From Aurantimonas sp036252795 (GTDB lineage: Bacteria > Pseudomonadota > Alphaproteobacteria > Rhizobiales > Rhizobiaceae): a DNA stretch of 60,163 bases. Below, one piece after another: positions 9,982 to 18,281 of the stretch. How positions within the stretch are numbered: the stretch's first letter is position 1; the number at the start of each line of letters is the position of its first letter. Made by a program: the position numbers and the translations under genes. The DNA is taken from assembly GCA_036252795.1 (NCBI GenBank), contig DASYHY010000037.1, positions 1 to 60,163 of the forward strand, written 5' to 3'. The notes under the pieces are model-generated. The model was not told the origin of the DNA and made no database searches. It worked only from the letters and a program-made list of their open reading frames with translations.

Positions 9982-11163
9982 TCAGAGCGCCACCCAGGCG
10001 CCGTCCTGCTTCGACGAGGCGACGCAGGCTTCGATGAAAGCGAGGCCGTCGATGCCGTCCTCGATGGTCGGCAGCGCCAAGCCCTCCGGCGGCGTGCGAC
10101 CCTCGTCGGCGGCGCGGATCAGTTCCGCCGCATCGGCGTAGATCGTGGCGAAGCCCTCGAGATAGCCTTCCGGGTGGCCGGCCGGCAGGCGCGAAACGGC
10201 GGTGGATGCCGTGTTGGCGCCGGCGCCGTTGCGGGTTAGGAGCCGCTTCGGCTCGCCGAGCGGGCTGAACCAGAGCCTGTTCGGGTCCTCCTGGCACCAT
10301 TCGATGCCGCCCTTCTCGCCATAGACGCGAAGGGTCAGGCCGTTCTCGTTGCCAACCGCGACCTGGCTCGCCCAGAGCGTGCCCTTGGCGGCCTTGCCGT
10401 CCCGGGCGGCAAACCGCAGCAGCATGGTGGCATTGTCGTCGAGCCGGCGCCCCTCGACGAAGGAGGACAGATCCGCCGACAGACGCTCGACCTTCAGCCC
10501 GGTCACGAAGCAGGCAAGGTTGTGGGCATGGGTGCCGATGTCGCCGATAGCCCCGCCCGCGCCCGCCTTCTCCGGGTCGACCCGCCAGCCGGCCTGCTTG
10601 GAGCCGGTGTCCTCGGTGCGGCCGGCGAGCCAGTCCTGGGCGTACTCGGCCGCCACGACGCGGATCGCACCGAGCTCGCCCGCCGCGATCATCGCCCGCG
10701 CCTGGCGGATCATCGGATAGCCGGTGTAGTTGTGGGTCAGCACGAAGACCTTGCCGGACGCCCTGGCGATTTCGGCGAGCTCGCGCGCCTCGGCCAGCGT
10801 GGTCGTCATCGGCTTGTCGCAGATGACGTGGAAGCCCGCTTCGAGGAAGGTCTTCGCCACCGGGAAATGCATGTGGTTCGGCGTGACGATCGCCACCGCC
10901 TCGATCCCGTCCTGCCGGTCCTTCTCGGCCCGCGCCATCTCCTCGTAGGAGCCGTAGCTGCGCGACGGTTCGAGCCCGATCTCGGCCGCCGAGGCCTTCG
11001 CCTTCTCCGGCGTCGAGGACAGCGCGCCGGCGACCAGCTCGAAGCGATCGTCGATGCGCGCCGCGATGCGGTGCACGCCGCCGATGAAGGCACCCTGCCC
11101 GCCGCCGACCATGCCGTAGCGGATCCGCCGGGCGTGAATCTCGTCGCGTCCTTCGATGGCCAT
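9982..11163 (-). CDS. Gfo/Idh/MocA-family NAD(P)-dependent oxidoreductase
   Basis: 393 residues, presumably cytoplasmic. The N-terminal Rossmann fold starts GMVGGGQGAFIG (residues about 17-28), followed by VTPNHMHFPVA and the family motif CDKPMTT (usually EKP, here DKP). The second domain has GGAIGDIGTHAHNLA with the aspartate and histidine expected to act in catalysis. The family oxidises or reduces sugars, inositols and their derivatives, often at C3. It lies 11 nt downstream of the isomerase/epimerase gene and upstream of the ABC genes, so it probably acts on the imported sugar. Precise substrate unknown. Confidence 0.88.
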   Translation of the reverse strand: MAIEGRDEIHARRIRYGMVGGGQGAFIGGVHRIAARIDDRFELVAGALSSTPEKAKASAAEIGLEPSRSYGSYEEMARAEKDRQDGIEAVAIVTPNHMHFPVAKTFLEAGFHVICDKPMTTTLAEARELAEIARASGKVFVLTHNYTGYPMIRQARAMIAAGELGAIRVVAAEYAQDWLAGRTEDTGSKQAGWRVDPEKAGAGGAIGDIGTHAHNLACFVTGLKVERLSADLSSFVEGRRLDDNATMLLRFAARDGKAAKGTLWASQVAVGNENGLTLRVYGEKGGIEWCQEDPNRLWFSPLGEPKRLLTRNGAGANTASTAVSRLPAGHPEGYLEGFATIYADAAELIRAADEGRTPPEGLALPTIEDGIDGLAFIEACVASSKQDGAWVAL

Positions 11164-11174
11164 CCTGCCCTCCC

Positions 11175-12233
11175 TCAGCCGTCGATGCCGAGCATGCGGC
11201 GGTTAGCCGCCTCGTCGGTGCCGCCGGAGGCGAAATCGTCGAAGGCCTTGTCGGTCACCTCGATGATGTGGGCGGCGATGAACGGCGCCCCCTCGGCCGC
11301 GCCCTGCTCGGGCGACTTCAGGCAGCATTCCCATTCCAGTACCGCCCAGGAATCGTAGTCGTATTCCGCGAGCTTGGAGAAGATGCCGGGGAAATCCACC
11401 TGGCCGTCGCCGAGGGAGCGGAAGCGCGCGGCCCGCTTCACCCAGGGCTGGTAGCCGGAATACACGCCCTGCCGGCCGGTCGGGTTGAATTCGGCGTCCT
11501 TGACGTGGAAGGCGCAGATCCGCTCGTGATAGATGTCGATGAAAGCGAGGTAATCGAGCTGCTGCAGCACGAAGTGCGAGGGGTCGTAGTTGATCTGGCA
11601 GCGCGGATGGCCGCCGCAGGCCTCCAGGAACATCTCGAAGGTGGCGCCGTCGAAGACATCCTCGCCCGGATGGATCTCGTAGCCGACGTCGCAGCCGGCC
11701 GCATCGAACGCGTCGAGGATCGGCACCCAGCGCTTCGCCAGTTCCTCGTAGGCGGTATCGACCAGGCCCGCCGGCCGCTGCGGCCAGGGATAGAGGAACG
11801 GCCAGGCGAGCGCGCCCGGGAAGGTCACGTGGCTGCTGAAGCCGAAATTGGCCGAGGCCTTCGCCGCCAGCTTCAGCTGGTCGACCGCCCATTCCTGGCG
11901 GGCTTTCGGGTTGCCACGCACTTCCGGCGCGGCGAAGCCGTCGAAGGCCTCGTCGAAGGCGGGATGCACCGCGACCAGCTGGCCCTGGAGATGGGTCGAC
12001 AGATCGGTGATCTCGACACCGGCCTCGCGGCAGATGCCGGTGATCTCTTCGCAATAGCCCCGGGATTCGGCGGCCTTCTTCAGGTCGATCAGTCGCGCGT
12101 CCCAGGTCGGGATCTGGACGCCCCTGTAGCCGTGGCCCGCCGCCCAGCCGGCAATCGACTTCAGATCGTTGAACGGCGCGGTATCGCCCGCGAACTGGGC
12201 GAGGAAGATCCCCGGCCCCTTCATCGTCTTCAT
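11175..12233 (-). CDS. Sugar phosphate isomerase/epimerase family protein (TIM barrel)
   Basis: 352 residues, start ATG at 12233 preceded by GGGAGG. It resembles the xylose-isomerase-like/AP-endonuclease-2 superfamily. Candidate metal ligands are visible in order: E in VGYEIHPGED, D and H in INYDPSHF, H and D in AFHVKDAEF, E in AVLEWECC. Such proteins act as isomerases, epimerases or, in oxidised-sugar pathways, as eliminases/hydrolases of keto sugars. It is the first gene of the leftward operon; a LacI-type operator lies 95-112 nt upstream of the start. Partnership with the next gene's oxidoreductase suggests oxidation followed by isomerisation or cleavage; this is inference. Confidence 0.85.
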   Translation of the reverse strand: MKTMKGPGIFLAQFAGDTAPFNDLKSIAGWAAGHGYRGVQIPTWDARLIDLKKAAESRGYCEEITGICREAGVEITDLSTHLQGQLVAVHPAFDEAFDGFAAPEVRGNPKARQEWAVDQLKLAAKASANFGFSSHVTFPGALAWPFLYPWPQRPAGLVDTAYEELAKRWVPILDAFDAAGCDVGYEIHPGEDVFDGATFEMFLEACGGHPRCQINYDPSHFVLQQLDYLAFIDIYHERICAFHVKDAEFNPTGRQGVYSGYQPWVKRAARFRSLGDGQVDFPGIFSKLAEYDYDSWAVLEWECCLKSPEQGAAEGAPFIAAHIIEVTDKAFDDFASGGTDEAANRRMLGIDG

Positions 12234-12327
12234 GATTGCCCTCCCAGGCGCCTGTCCATCGGCCGCGCGACCGGTCTCCTCCCGCCGCGCCGAACGTGCC
12301 CGGACCCTCGCACAGCCCCAGAGGCTT

Positions 12328-12345
12328 TTGAAGTACGTAGCTCAA
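12328..12345. promoter_or_regulatory. LacI-family operator upstream of the isomerase/oxidoreductase/ABC operon
   Basis: TTGAAGTACGTAGCTCAA is an 18-bp imperfect palindrome with the central CG typical of LacI-family operators. It matches the site before the regulator gene (13424-13441) at 14 of 18 positions, including both TTGA/TCAA ends and the central ACG. It sits directly after the regulator's terminator and upstream of the first operon gene, as expected for repression of the operon by its neighbour. Confidence 0.75.
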
Positions 12346-12362
12346 AAAAAGCGGGGACCCGC
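12344..12362 (-). terminator. Rho-independent terminator of the LacI-family regulator gene
   Basis: Leftward, the regulator's stop codon is followed within 2 nt by GCGGG and CCCGC arms (12358-12362 and 12351-12355) and then a run of seven T (12344-12350 on the reverse strand). The stem is short (4-5 bp with a tight loop) but the T-run is clear. It separates regulator transcription from the operon that starts beyond the adjoining operator. Confidence 0.6.
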
Positions 12363-12364
12363 CC

Positions 12365-13399
12365 TCAGGGGAGGTTCTCGCGCAGGAAGATGTCGATCCG
12401 GATCCGCTCCTGCTCGGCGATGATCGCCTCGTCGATGCCGCGCGACAGAAGCAGGCGCGCGGCCGAACGGGCCTCGTGTCCGGGGTTCTGCGCGATCACC
12501 GCGTCGGCGGTGCCGGCGATCAGCAGCTCGCGCGACAGCGCCGTCAGCTCGTGCGCCACGAAGACCAGGCGCGGCATCTTCCGGGCCGCCTGGAGGGCCG
12601 CGGCGACCCCCTGGTTGCCGGCGCCGGCGTTGTAGAGCGCGACGAGATCGGGATGCGCCTTGAGCAGATCGCGCACGGCCTTCTCCGCGAGATCGCGGTC
12701 GTCGCGCATCTCCATCACGGGCAGGATGCGAAGTTCCGGGAACTCCCGCCCGAGCAGCTGCGAAAAGCCGAAGCAGCGCTCCATGTGATCGCGCAGCGAC
12801 AGCGACCCGACCAGCACGCCGACGCTGCCTCTGCGGCCGGCGAGGAACCGACCGACCAGCATCGCGGCCGTTCGGCCGGCGGCACTGTTGTCGATGCCGA
12901 CGAAGCGCAGGCGTCTCGACCCCGGCACGTCCGACACGAGCGTGACCACCGGCACGCCATCGCCGACCAGGCGATCGATGGCGGCGCGTACCAGCGGGTC
13001 GTCCAGCGCCACGACCGCGACTCCGTCATAGGCGCGGGGCAGGTCGTCCAGCGCGGCCGCCAGCGCCTGCGGGTCGAACACGTCGACCTCGACCCGGTCG
13101 ACGAAGGCGCGGTTGCGGGCCAGCCAGTCCCCCATGTTGGCGATATGGGTGGCGAGATCCTGCATGAAGGCGTTGGTGCCGGCCGGCAGGACGAAGCAGA
13201 AGCGGTGCCGCGAGCGTCGCGCGAGGCCTGCGGCCAGCGGATCAGGGCGGTAGTTGAGCCTCGCCATCGCGTCGCGGACCTTGGCGACGGTCTTGGCCTT
13301 GACGTTGGGCCGGCCGTTGATGACGCGATCGACGGTGGCACGCGAGACGCCGGCTTCGCGGGCGACGTCGATCAGGGTGCTCTGCGGCCTGTCCTCCAT
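12365..13399 (-). CDS. LacI-family transcriptional regulator
   Basis: 344 residues from the ATG at 13399 (MEDRPQSTLIDVAREAG). A longer form starting at 13441 would place the operator inside the coding region and adds no recognisable sequence. The helix-turn-helix is at residues 8-29 (LIDVAREAGVSRATVDRVI) with the hinge helix near 50-62 (NYRPDPLAAGLARR); the recognition helix has ATVDRV where ATVSRV is commonest. The remainder is a periplasmic-binding-protein-like effector domain. It is flanked by two matching operators, so autorepression and control of the adjacent sugar operon are likely. The inducer is unknown. Confidence 0.92.
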   Translation of the reverse strand: MEDRPQSTLIDVAREAGVSRATVDRVINGRPNVKAKTVAKVRDAMARLNYRPDPLAAGLARRSRHRFCFVLPAGTNAFMQDLATHIANMGDWLARNRAFVDRVEVDVFDPQALAAALDDLPRAYDGVAVVALDDPLVRAAIDRLVGDGVPVVTLVSDVPGSRRLRFVGIDNSAAGRTAAMLVGRFLAGRRGSVGVLVGSLSLRDHMERCFGFSQLLGREFPELRILPVMEMRDDRDLAEKAVRDLLKAHPDLVALYNAGAGNQGVAAALQAARKMPRLVFVAHELTALSRELLIAGTADAVIAQNPGHEARSAARLLLSRGIDEAIIAEQERIRIDIFLRENLP

Positions 13400-13423
13400 C
13401 CGCGGGACGCTAGCCGGAAATGG

Positions 13424-13441
13424 TTGAGTTACGCAACTCAA
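13424..13441. promoter_or_regulatory. LacI-family operator upstream of the regulator gene
   Basis: TTGAGTTACGCAACTCAA: 7-bp perfect arms and a central CG, 16 of 18 positions symmetric. It lies 25-42 nt upstream of the regulator start and in the divergent gap before the aldo/keto reductase gene, so it could control either or both. It closely resembles the site at 12328-12345. Confidence 0.8.
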
Positions 13442-13582
13442 AAACCGGACGACGGCAGGGAGCGCGACCTGCCCGGCTCCCGGCAGTCAAATGCTGTTGA
13501 TCGAGGCGTGCCGCCGATTCTGCAACCTGCCGGGCCGGGCGCGGTTGCACCTCCAATCGGCCGGTTGCTGCAAGGAGAGACA

Positions 13583-14506
13583 ATGGCGAACATGGATCGA
13601 CGATCCTTCATCGGCGGCGCGGTGGCGGGCGCCGCGATGCTGTCGGCCGGAACGCGCCTTGCCCGGGCGCAGGCCGGACCGCCGCTCGCCAAGATCGTCC
13701 CGTCTTCGGGCGCAAGCCTTCCGGTCATCGGCCTCGGCACGTGGATCACCTTCAATGTCGGCAACGACCCGGTCGCGCTGGCGGAGCGGACCGTGGTGAT
13801 GCGCGCCTTCTTCGAGGCGGGCGGCGGCATGATCGATTCCTCGCCGATGTACGGCTCGGCACAGGCAACGATCGGCCATGGCCTGCGGGAGATCGGCGTG
13901 CCCGACACGCTCTTCGCCACGGACAAGGTCTGGACCTCAGACATCGAAGACGGACCGGCGCAGATCGCCCAGACGCAGGCGCTATGGGGCGCGCCGCGCT
14001 TCGGGCTCATGCAGGTGCACTATCTGCTCGGCTGGGAAGGCCATCTCGACACGCTCGCGGCGATGAAGGCCGAGGGGCGCATCGGCCATGTCGGCATCAC
14101 CACCTCGCACGGTCGCCGGCACGCCGACATCGAGGCCATCATGCGCCGGCGGCCGATCGACTTCGTGCAACTCACCTACAACATGGTGGATCGCGAGGCC
14201 GAGGCGCGGCTGCTGCCGCTGGCCGCCGAGCGCGGCATCGCGGTGATCGCCAACCGGCCGTTCCGCCAGGGCGCCCTCGTCGACGCGGTGCAGGGCGCGC
14301 CGCTGCCGCCCGTCGCCGCCGAGATCGGCGCGGCGAACTGGCCACAGTTCCTCCTGAAGTTCATCGTCTCGCATCCGGCCGTGACGGTCGCAATCCCGGC
14401 GACGCGGCGCGTCGAGCATCTCCGCGAGAACATGGGGGCGGCGCGGGGACCGATGCCCGATGCCGCCTTGCGGACCGAGATGGCGCGCGCCTTCGACAGC
14501 CTGTAG
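13583..14506 (+). CDS. Aldo/keto reductase with a twin-arginine (Tat) signal
   Basis: 307 residues from the ATG at 13583, preceded by AAGGAG. The N-terminus reads DRRSFIGGAVAGAAML, a Tat signal, so the folded enzyme is probably exported to the periplasm with its cofactor. The aldo/keto reductase tetrad is intact: D85, Y90, K115 and H146, within MIDSSPMYG, FATDKVW and LMQVHYLLG. It is divergent from the LacI regulator, with the operator between them, and is followed 9 nt later by a DUF6064-like membrane protein gene. Substrate unknown; a link to the sugar operon is possible but unproven. Confidence 0.88.
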   Translation: MANMDRRSFIGGAVAGAAMLSAGTRLARAQAGPPLAKIVPSSGASLPVIGLGTWITFNVGNDPVALAERTVVMRAFFEAGGGMIDSSPMYGSAQATIGHGLREIGVPDTLFATDKVWTSDIEDGPAQIAQTQALWGAPRFGLMQVHYLLGWEGHLDTLAAMKAEGRIGHVGITTSHGRRHADIEAIMRRRPIDFVQLTYNMVDREAEARLLPLAAERGIAVIANRPFRQGALVDAVQGAPLPPVAAEIGAANWPQFLLKFIVSHPAVTVAIPATRRVEHLRENMGAARGPMPDAALRTEMARAFDSL

Positions 14507-14515
14507 AGCCGGTTC

Positions 14516-15331
14516 ATGCTCGACGACCTCACGACCTACCGGCTCCACGACTTTCTGCTGTTCGACGCCGAGACCTACCAGCGGCTCTTCGCCCTCATGA
14601 ACGAGCCGCTTTGGCTGCTCCCGTCGGTGACCGTGCTGGCCGGCCTCGCGACGCTCGCAGCGCTCCTCGCGTCGCTGCCGATCGCCATGCGCGCCGCCGC
14701 CGCGGTGCTTGCCGCGGCGTTCGCGCTGACGGGCGCGGCGTTCTTCCTCGGCGTCTATGCGACCATCAACTGGGCGGCGGTCTATCCGGCGTGGCTGTTC
14801 TTCGGGCAGGCGGGGCTGCTCGTCGCGGTGGGAACGCTCGCCGGGCGCCTCGACCCGATCGCCGATCGCGCTTCGCTCCGCGCCCTTCTGGGGACCATCG
14901 TCACCCTCTACGCGCTCACCGTCCACCCGCTGACCGGGTTCGCGGCCGGCCGGGCATGGGCGGGTCTCGAATGGTTTGGCCTCGCGCCAGACCCGACGGC
15001 CCTGGCAGCATTGGGCTTCCTGTCGTTCAGCCTGTCGCGCTGGCGCTTCGTGCTGGCGCTCGCGCCGTTCCTATGGCTGGTGGTGAGCATCCTGACGCTC
15101 TGGACCCTTGGCCTTACCATCGAGGCGATCCTCCTGGCGGCAGGCTCTTCGCTGGGCATCGTGGCGCTGTTCCTGCCGGCATGGGCGCCGACGGTGCGAG
15201 CGAGCGAGGAGCGCGGGCGATACGAGCCGGTTCCGGCCTCGGCTGACAGGCAGGCCCGGCCAGCCGGCCCGCCGAAACCGGCGACGCTGGTGCCGACCAG
15301 CCCGCTCAGAAGCGGTACCAGATCGCGCTGA
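14516..15331 (+). CDS. DUF6064-like integral membrane protein
   Basis: 271 residues with about seven to eight hydrophobic segments between residues 30 and 225 and a polar, proline-rich tail. The N-terminal FLLFDAETYQRLFALMN resembles the start of DUF6064 proteins, whose function is unknown. It is 9 nt downstream of the aldo/keto reductase and is probably co-transcribed with it. The last 26 nt overlap the 3' end of the opposite-strand barrel-like gene. Confidence 0.7.
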   Translation: MLDDLTTYRLHDFLLFDAETYQRLFALMNEPLWLLPSVTVLAGLATLAALLASLPIAMRAAAAVLAAAFALTGAAFFLGVYATINWAAVYPAWLFFGQAGLLVAVGTLAGRLDPIADRASLRALLGTIVTLYALTVHPLTGFAAGRAWAGLEWFGLAPDPTALAALGFLSFSLSRWRFVLALAPFLWLVVSILTLWTLGLTIEAILLAAGSSLGIVALFLPAWAPTVRASEERGRYEPVPASADRQARPAGPPKPATLVPTSPLRSGTRSR

Positions 15332-16112
15332 TCAGCCCCCTCTCCCGCAAAGCCTCGCGGCCGGCGACGGTGGCGAAGGCACCCGCCTGCAGCGACCAGT
15401 GGTCGTTGAGGTCGTAGACAATTGAACCCTGCGCCTTGTGATAGGCGTAGGGCGAGCCGCCGTAGCCGTCGACCGCGATGGTCGAGAAGCCCTGCGCCAG
15501 CACCAGCAGGTCCTCCCACGGCCGAATGCCGAAGGTGACATCCAGCTTCACCTCGTCCGGACCCTCGCCCAACGAGAAGCGGTAGCCGGCCTGGGCTTCC
15601 GCGAAGGCGGGATAGCCCGCGAGCGAGAACCCGTAGCCCGCGAGGAGCCGCGGCTCGATCTGGGGCGACGTCCAGTCGAGCCCGGCAAAGCCTTCGAGGT
15701 CCGCCGCCTGCGCCCGCTCGATCCGCGCCGAGAGCTGGCCGGACACGACCAGACCCTCGGCCTCGAAGAGGCGCAGGCGCGCGCCGATCGCGGCATCGAA
15801 CAGCGCCGGTCGCGCCACCGGCAGGTCGCCGTCGCGTTCGTTGCCGGCTTCGCCGCTGGCGAGCAGCGTCAACTGGTCGGTGAGGCCGTATTCCAGCAAC
15901 AGGCTGACCGTACCCTTCTCGAAATCCGGCCGGCCGGCGAGGTCCGCCTGCGCATCGAAAGCGCTGTCTGCCGCCGAAACGAGACCGGTGACGATGACCT
16001 GGCCGGTCCCTTCGGCGAGCGTCCAGGCACCGGCAAGCGAGCCGTCCGGCCAGGACGCCCCTAGCAGGATCAGCGCGACCGCAGCACATTGTTTTCCCGT
16101 CCGTCGCGACAT
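15306..16112 (-). CDS. Putative secreted or outer-membrane beta-barrel-like protein
   Basis: 268 residues from the ATG at 16112, chosen because it gives a good signal peptide (MSRRTGKQCAAVALILLGAS, cleavage near LAGA); an in-frame start at 16175 would add a cysteine-rich, arginine-rich stretch unlike a leader. The mature part alternates aromatic/hydrophobic and polar residues in short strands (LLLEYGLTDQLTLLASGE, EVKLDVTFGIRPWE) and ends with IWYRF, the C-terminal phenylalanine expected of outer-membrane barrels. No named family was recognised. Overlaps the convergent membrane-protein gene at its 3' end. Confidence 0.6.
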   Translation of the reverse strand: MSRRTGKQCAAVALILLGASWPDGSLAGAWTLAEGTGQVIVTGLVSAADSAFDAQADLAGRPDFEKGTVSLLLEYGLTDQLTLLASGEAGNERDGDLPVARPALFDAAIGARLRLFEAEGLVVSGQLSARIERAQAADLEGFAGLDWTSPQIEPRLLAGYGFSLAGYPAFAEAQAGYRFSLGEGPDEVKLDVTFGIRPWEDLLVLAQGFSTIAVDGYGGSPYAYHKAQGSIVYDLNDHWSLQAGAFATVAGREALRERGLISAIWYRF

Positions 16113-16375
16113 CCTTCGGCACCGTCCACAACCTGAACGGGGAGTCATGCTGCAGCGGTTGCAGGGGCGTGGCAACAGCGACGACGGCCCCCGCGCAAAG
16201 AATCTTTTGTAGGGTAAGGTTCGCTGTCCGGCGGCGGGCCGATCGGTTTCGGAGATCGCCCGTTCCCCTCGCGGCTGATGCGAAAGCAGCAGTTTCGTTC
16301 CGCTTCACGGGCCGGTAGATTGCACGGCGATGGCAAAGACCGGCGGGAAGCCGGCGCCGCCTCGGGAGGAACCAG

Positions 16376-18277
16376 ATGAGCAGCCGCTACCACGACATCT
16401 ACGCAGCGTGGCGCCGCGACCCGGAGAGCTTCTGGCTCGCCGCCGCCGAGAACCTCGTCTGGTTCAAGAAGCCAAGCCGCGCCTTCGATCCCGCCGCCGG
16501 CGTCTACGGGCGCTGGTTCCCGGACGGCGAGTGCAACACCTGCTTCAACGCGCTCGACCGCCATGTCGAGGCGGGCATGGGCGATGCCGTCGCCGTCATC
16601 CACGATTCCGCGATCACCGGGCAGCAGCGCCATATTACCTACCGCGAACTCCTGCGCGAGGTGGAGGCGCTGGCGGCCTCGCTTGCCGATCTCGGCGTCG
16701 GCAAGGGCGACCGGGTCATCGTCTACATGCCGATGGTGCCGGAGGCGATCGTCAGCATGCTCGCCTGCGCGCGGATCGGGGCGATCCATTCGGTGGTGTT
16801 CGGCGGCTTTGCGGCGCCGGAACTGGCCACCCGCATCGACGACGCGGCGCCGAAGGTCATCCTTTCCGCCTCGTGCGGGCTCGAGCCGACGCGCAAGGTC
16901 GAGTACAAGCCGCTGCTCGACAAGGCGATCGACCTCGCGGCCCACAAGGTGTCGGCGACGATCATCGTGCAGCGGCCGGAGCTCGAGTGCAGCATGGTGG
17001 CGGGCCGCGACCACGACTGGGCGGCGCTCCGCCAGGCGGGCCTGGCGGCGATCGATTCCGGCCGGACGGTGCCCTGCGTGCCGGTGACGGCGACGGACCC
17101 GCTCTACATCCTCTACACCTCCGGGACGACCGGCAGACCCAAGGGCGTGGTTCGCGACAATGGCGGCTACATGGTCGCGCTGCACTGGTCGATGCAGGCG
17201 ATCTTCGATACCGATCGGGGAGAGACCTTCTTCTGCGCCTCCGACGTCGGCTGGGTCGTCGGCCACTCCTACATCGTCTACGCGCCGCTGCTGCGCGGCT
17301 GCACCACCGTCCTGTTCGAGGGCAAGCCCGTCGGCACGCCGGACGCCGGCACGTTCTGGCGGGTTGCGGCCGAGCACGGGGTGAAGGTGCTGTTCACCGC
17401 GCCCACCGCGATCAGGGGCATTCGCAAGGAAGATCCCGAGGGCGAGCTGCCGTCCCGCTACGATCTGTCGAAGTTCGAGGCGCTGTTCCTCGCCGGAGAG
17501 CGCGCCGATCCGGAGACGCTGATCTGGGCGGAAGAGGCGCTCGACCGGCCGGTGATCGACCATTGGTGGCAGACCGAATCCGGCTGGCCGATCGCCGCCA
17601 ACGCGAAGGGGCTCGGCCTGCTGCCGGTCAAGCGCGGCAGCCCCGGGGTCGCTATGCCGGGCTTCGACGTCAGGGTCCTCGACGCGTCGGGCCAGGAGGT
17701 CGAAGCCAACGAGATGGGCGCCATCGCGCTGAAGCTGCCGCTGCCGCCCGGCGCCCTGCCGACCCTTTGGAACGCCGACGAACGATTTCGCGAGAGCTAT
17801 CTCGAGGCCTATCCCGGCTACTATTCGACCTCCGACGCCGGGTTCATCGACGACGAGGGCTATGTCTACGTGATGGGGCGCACCGACGACGTCATCAACG
17901 TCGCGGGACACCGCCTGTCGACCGGCGAGATGGAAGAAGCGGTCGCGGGCCATCCGGCGGTCGCCGAATGCGCCGTCATCGGCATGCGCGACGCGCTGAA
18001 GGGGGAGTTGCCCTGCGGCTTCGTCGTCCTGAAGAACGCCAACCGCCAGGACCGCTCGGAGATCGAGCGCGAACTGGTCGCCCTGGTGCGCGACCGCATC
18101 GGGCCGGTGGCGGCGTTCAAGCGCGTGGTGGTGGTGGACCGCCTGCCGAAGACCCGCTCCGGCAAGATCCTGCGGCGCACGATGAAGGCGATCGTCGACC
18201 GAGACGAATTCGACATGCCGGCGACGATCGAGGATCCGGGCGCCATCGACGACGTGAAGCGCGCGGTGGAGGTCTGA
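16376..18277 (+). CDS. prpE: Propionyl-CoA synthetase / short-chain acyl-CoA synthetase
   Basis: 633 residues from the ATG at 16376, preceded by GGGAGGAA. Activates a short-chain fatty acid (propionate most likely) to its CoA thioester through an acyl-adenylate. ANL-superfamily motifs: P-loop YTSGTTGRPKG (247-257), WWQTESGWPI, YYSTSDAGF, the hinge GRTDDVINVAGHRLS and the catalytic lysine K597 in KTRSGKILRR. The residue pattern (starting SRYHDIYAAWRRDPESFW and GSPGVAMPGF) fits PrpE better than acetyl-CoA synthetase. The gene stands alone; no methylcitrate-cycle genes are beside it. Confidence 0.9.
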   Translation: MSSRYHDIYAAWRRDPESFWLAAAENLVWFKKPSRAFDPAAGVYGRWFPDGECNTCFNALDRHVEAGMGDAVAVIHDSAITGQQRHITYRELLREVEALAASLADLGVGKGDRVIVYMPMVPEAIVSMLACARIGAIHSVVFGGFAAPELATRIDDAAPKVILSASCGLEPTRKVEYKPLLDKAIDLAAHKVSATIIVQRPELECSMVAGRDHDWAALRQAGLAAIDSGRTVPCVPVTATDPLYILYTSGTTGRPKGVVRDNGGYMVALHWSMQAIFDTDRGETFFCASDVGWVVGHSYIVYAPLLRGCTTVLFEGKPVGTPDAGTFWRVAAEHGVKVLFTAPTAIRGIRKEDPEGELPSRYDLSKFEALFLAGERADPETLIWAEEALDRPVIDHWWQTESGWPIAANAKGLGLLPVKRGSPGVAMPGFDVRVLDASGQEVEANEMGAIALKLPLPPGALPTLWNADERFRESYLEAYPGYYSTSDAGFIDDEGYVYVMGRTDDVINVAGHRLSTGEMEEAVAGHPAVAECAVIGMRDALKGELPCGFVVLKNANRQDRSEIERELVALVRDRIGPVAAFKRVVVVDRLPKTRSGKILRRTMKAIVDRDEFDMPATIEDPGAIDDVKRAVEV

Positions 18278-18281
18278 TCGG

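Noticed and set aside
16145..17953. 602-residue reverse-strand frame across prpE
   Set aside because: No family resemblance; forward frame has all acyl-CoA synthetase motifs. Length alone is expected at this GC content.
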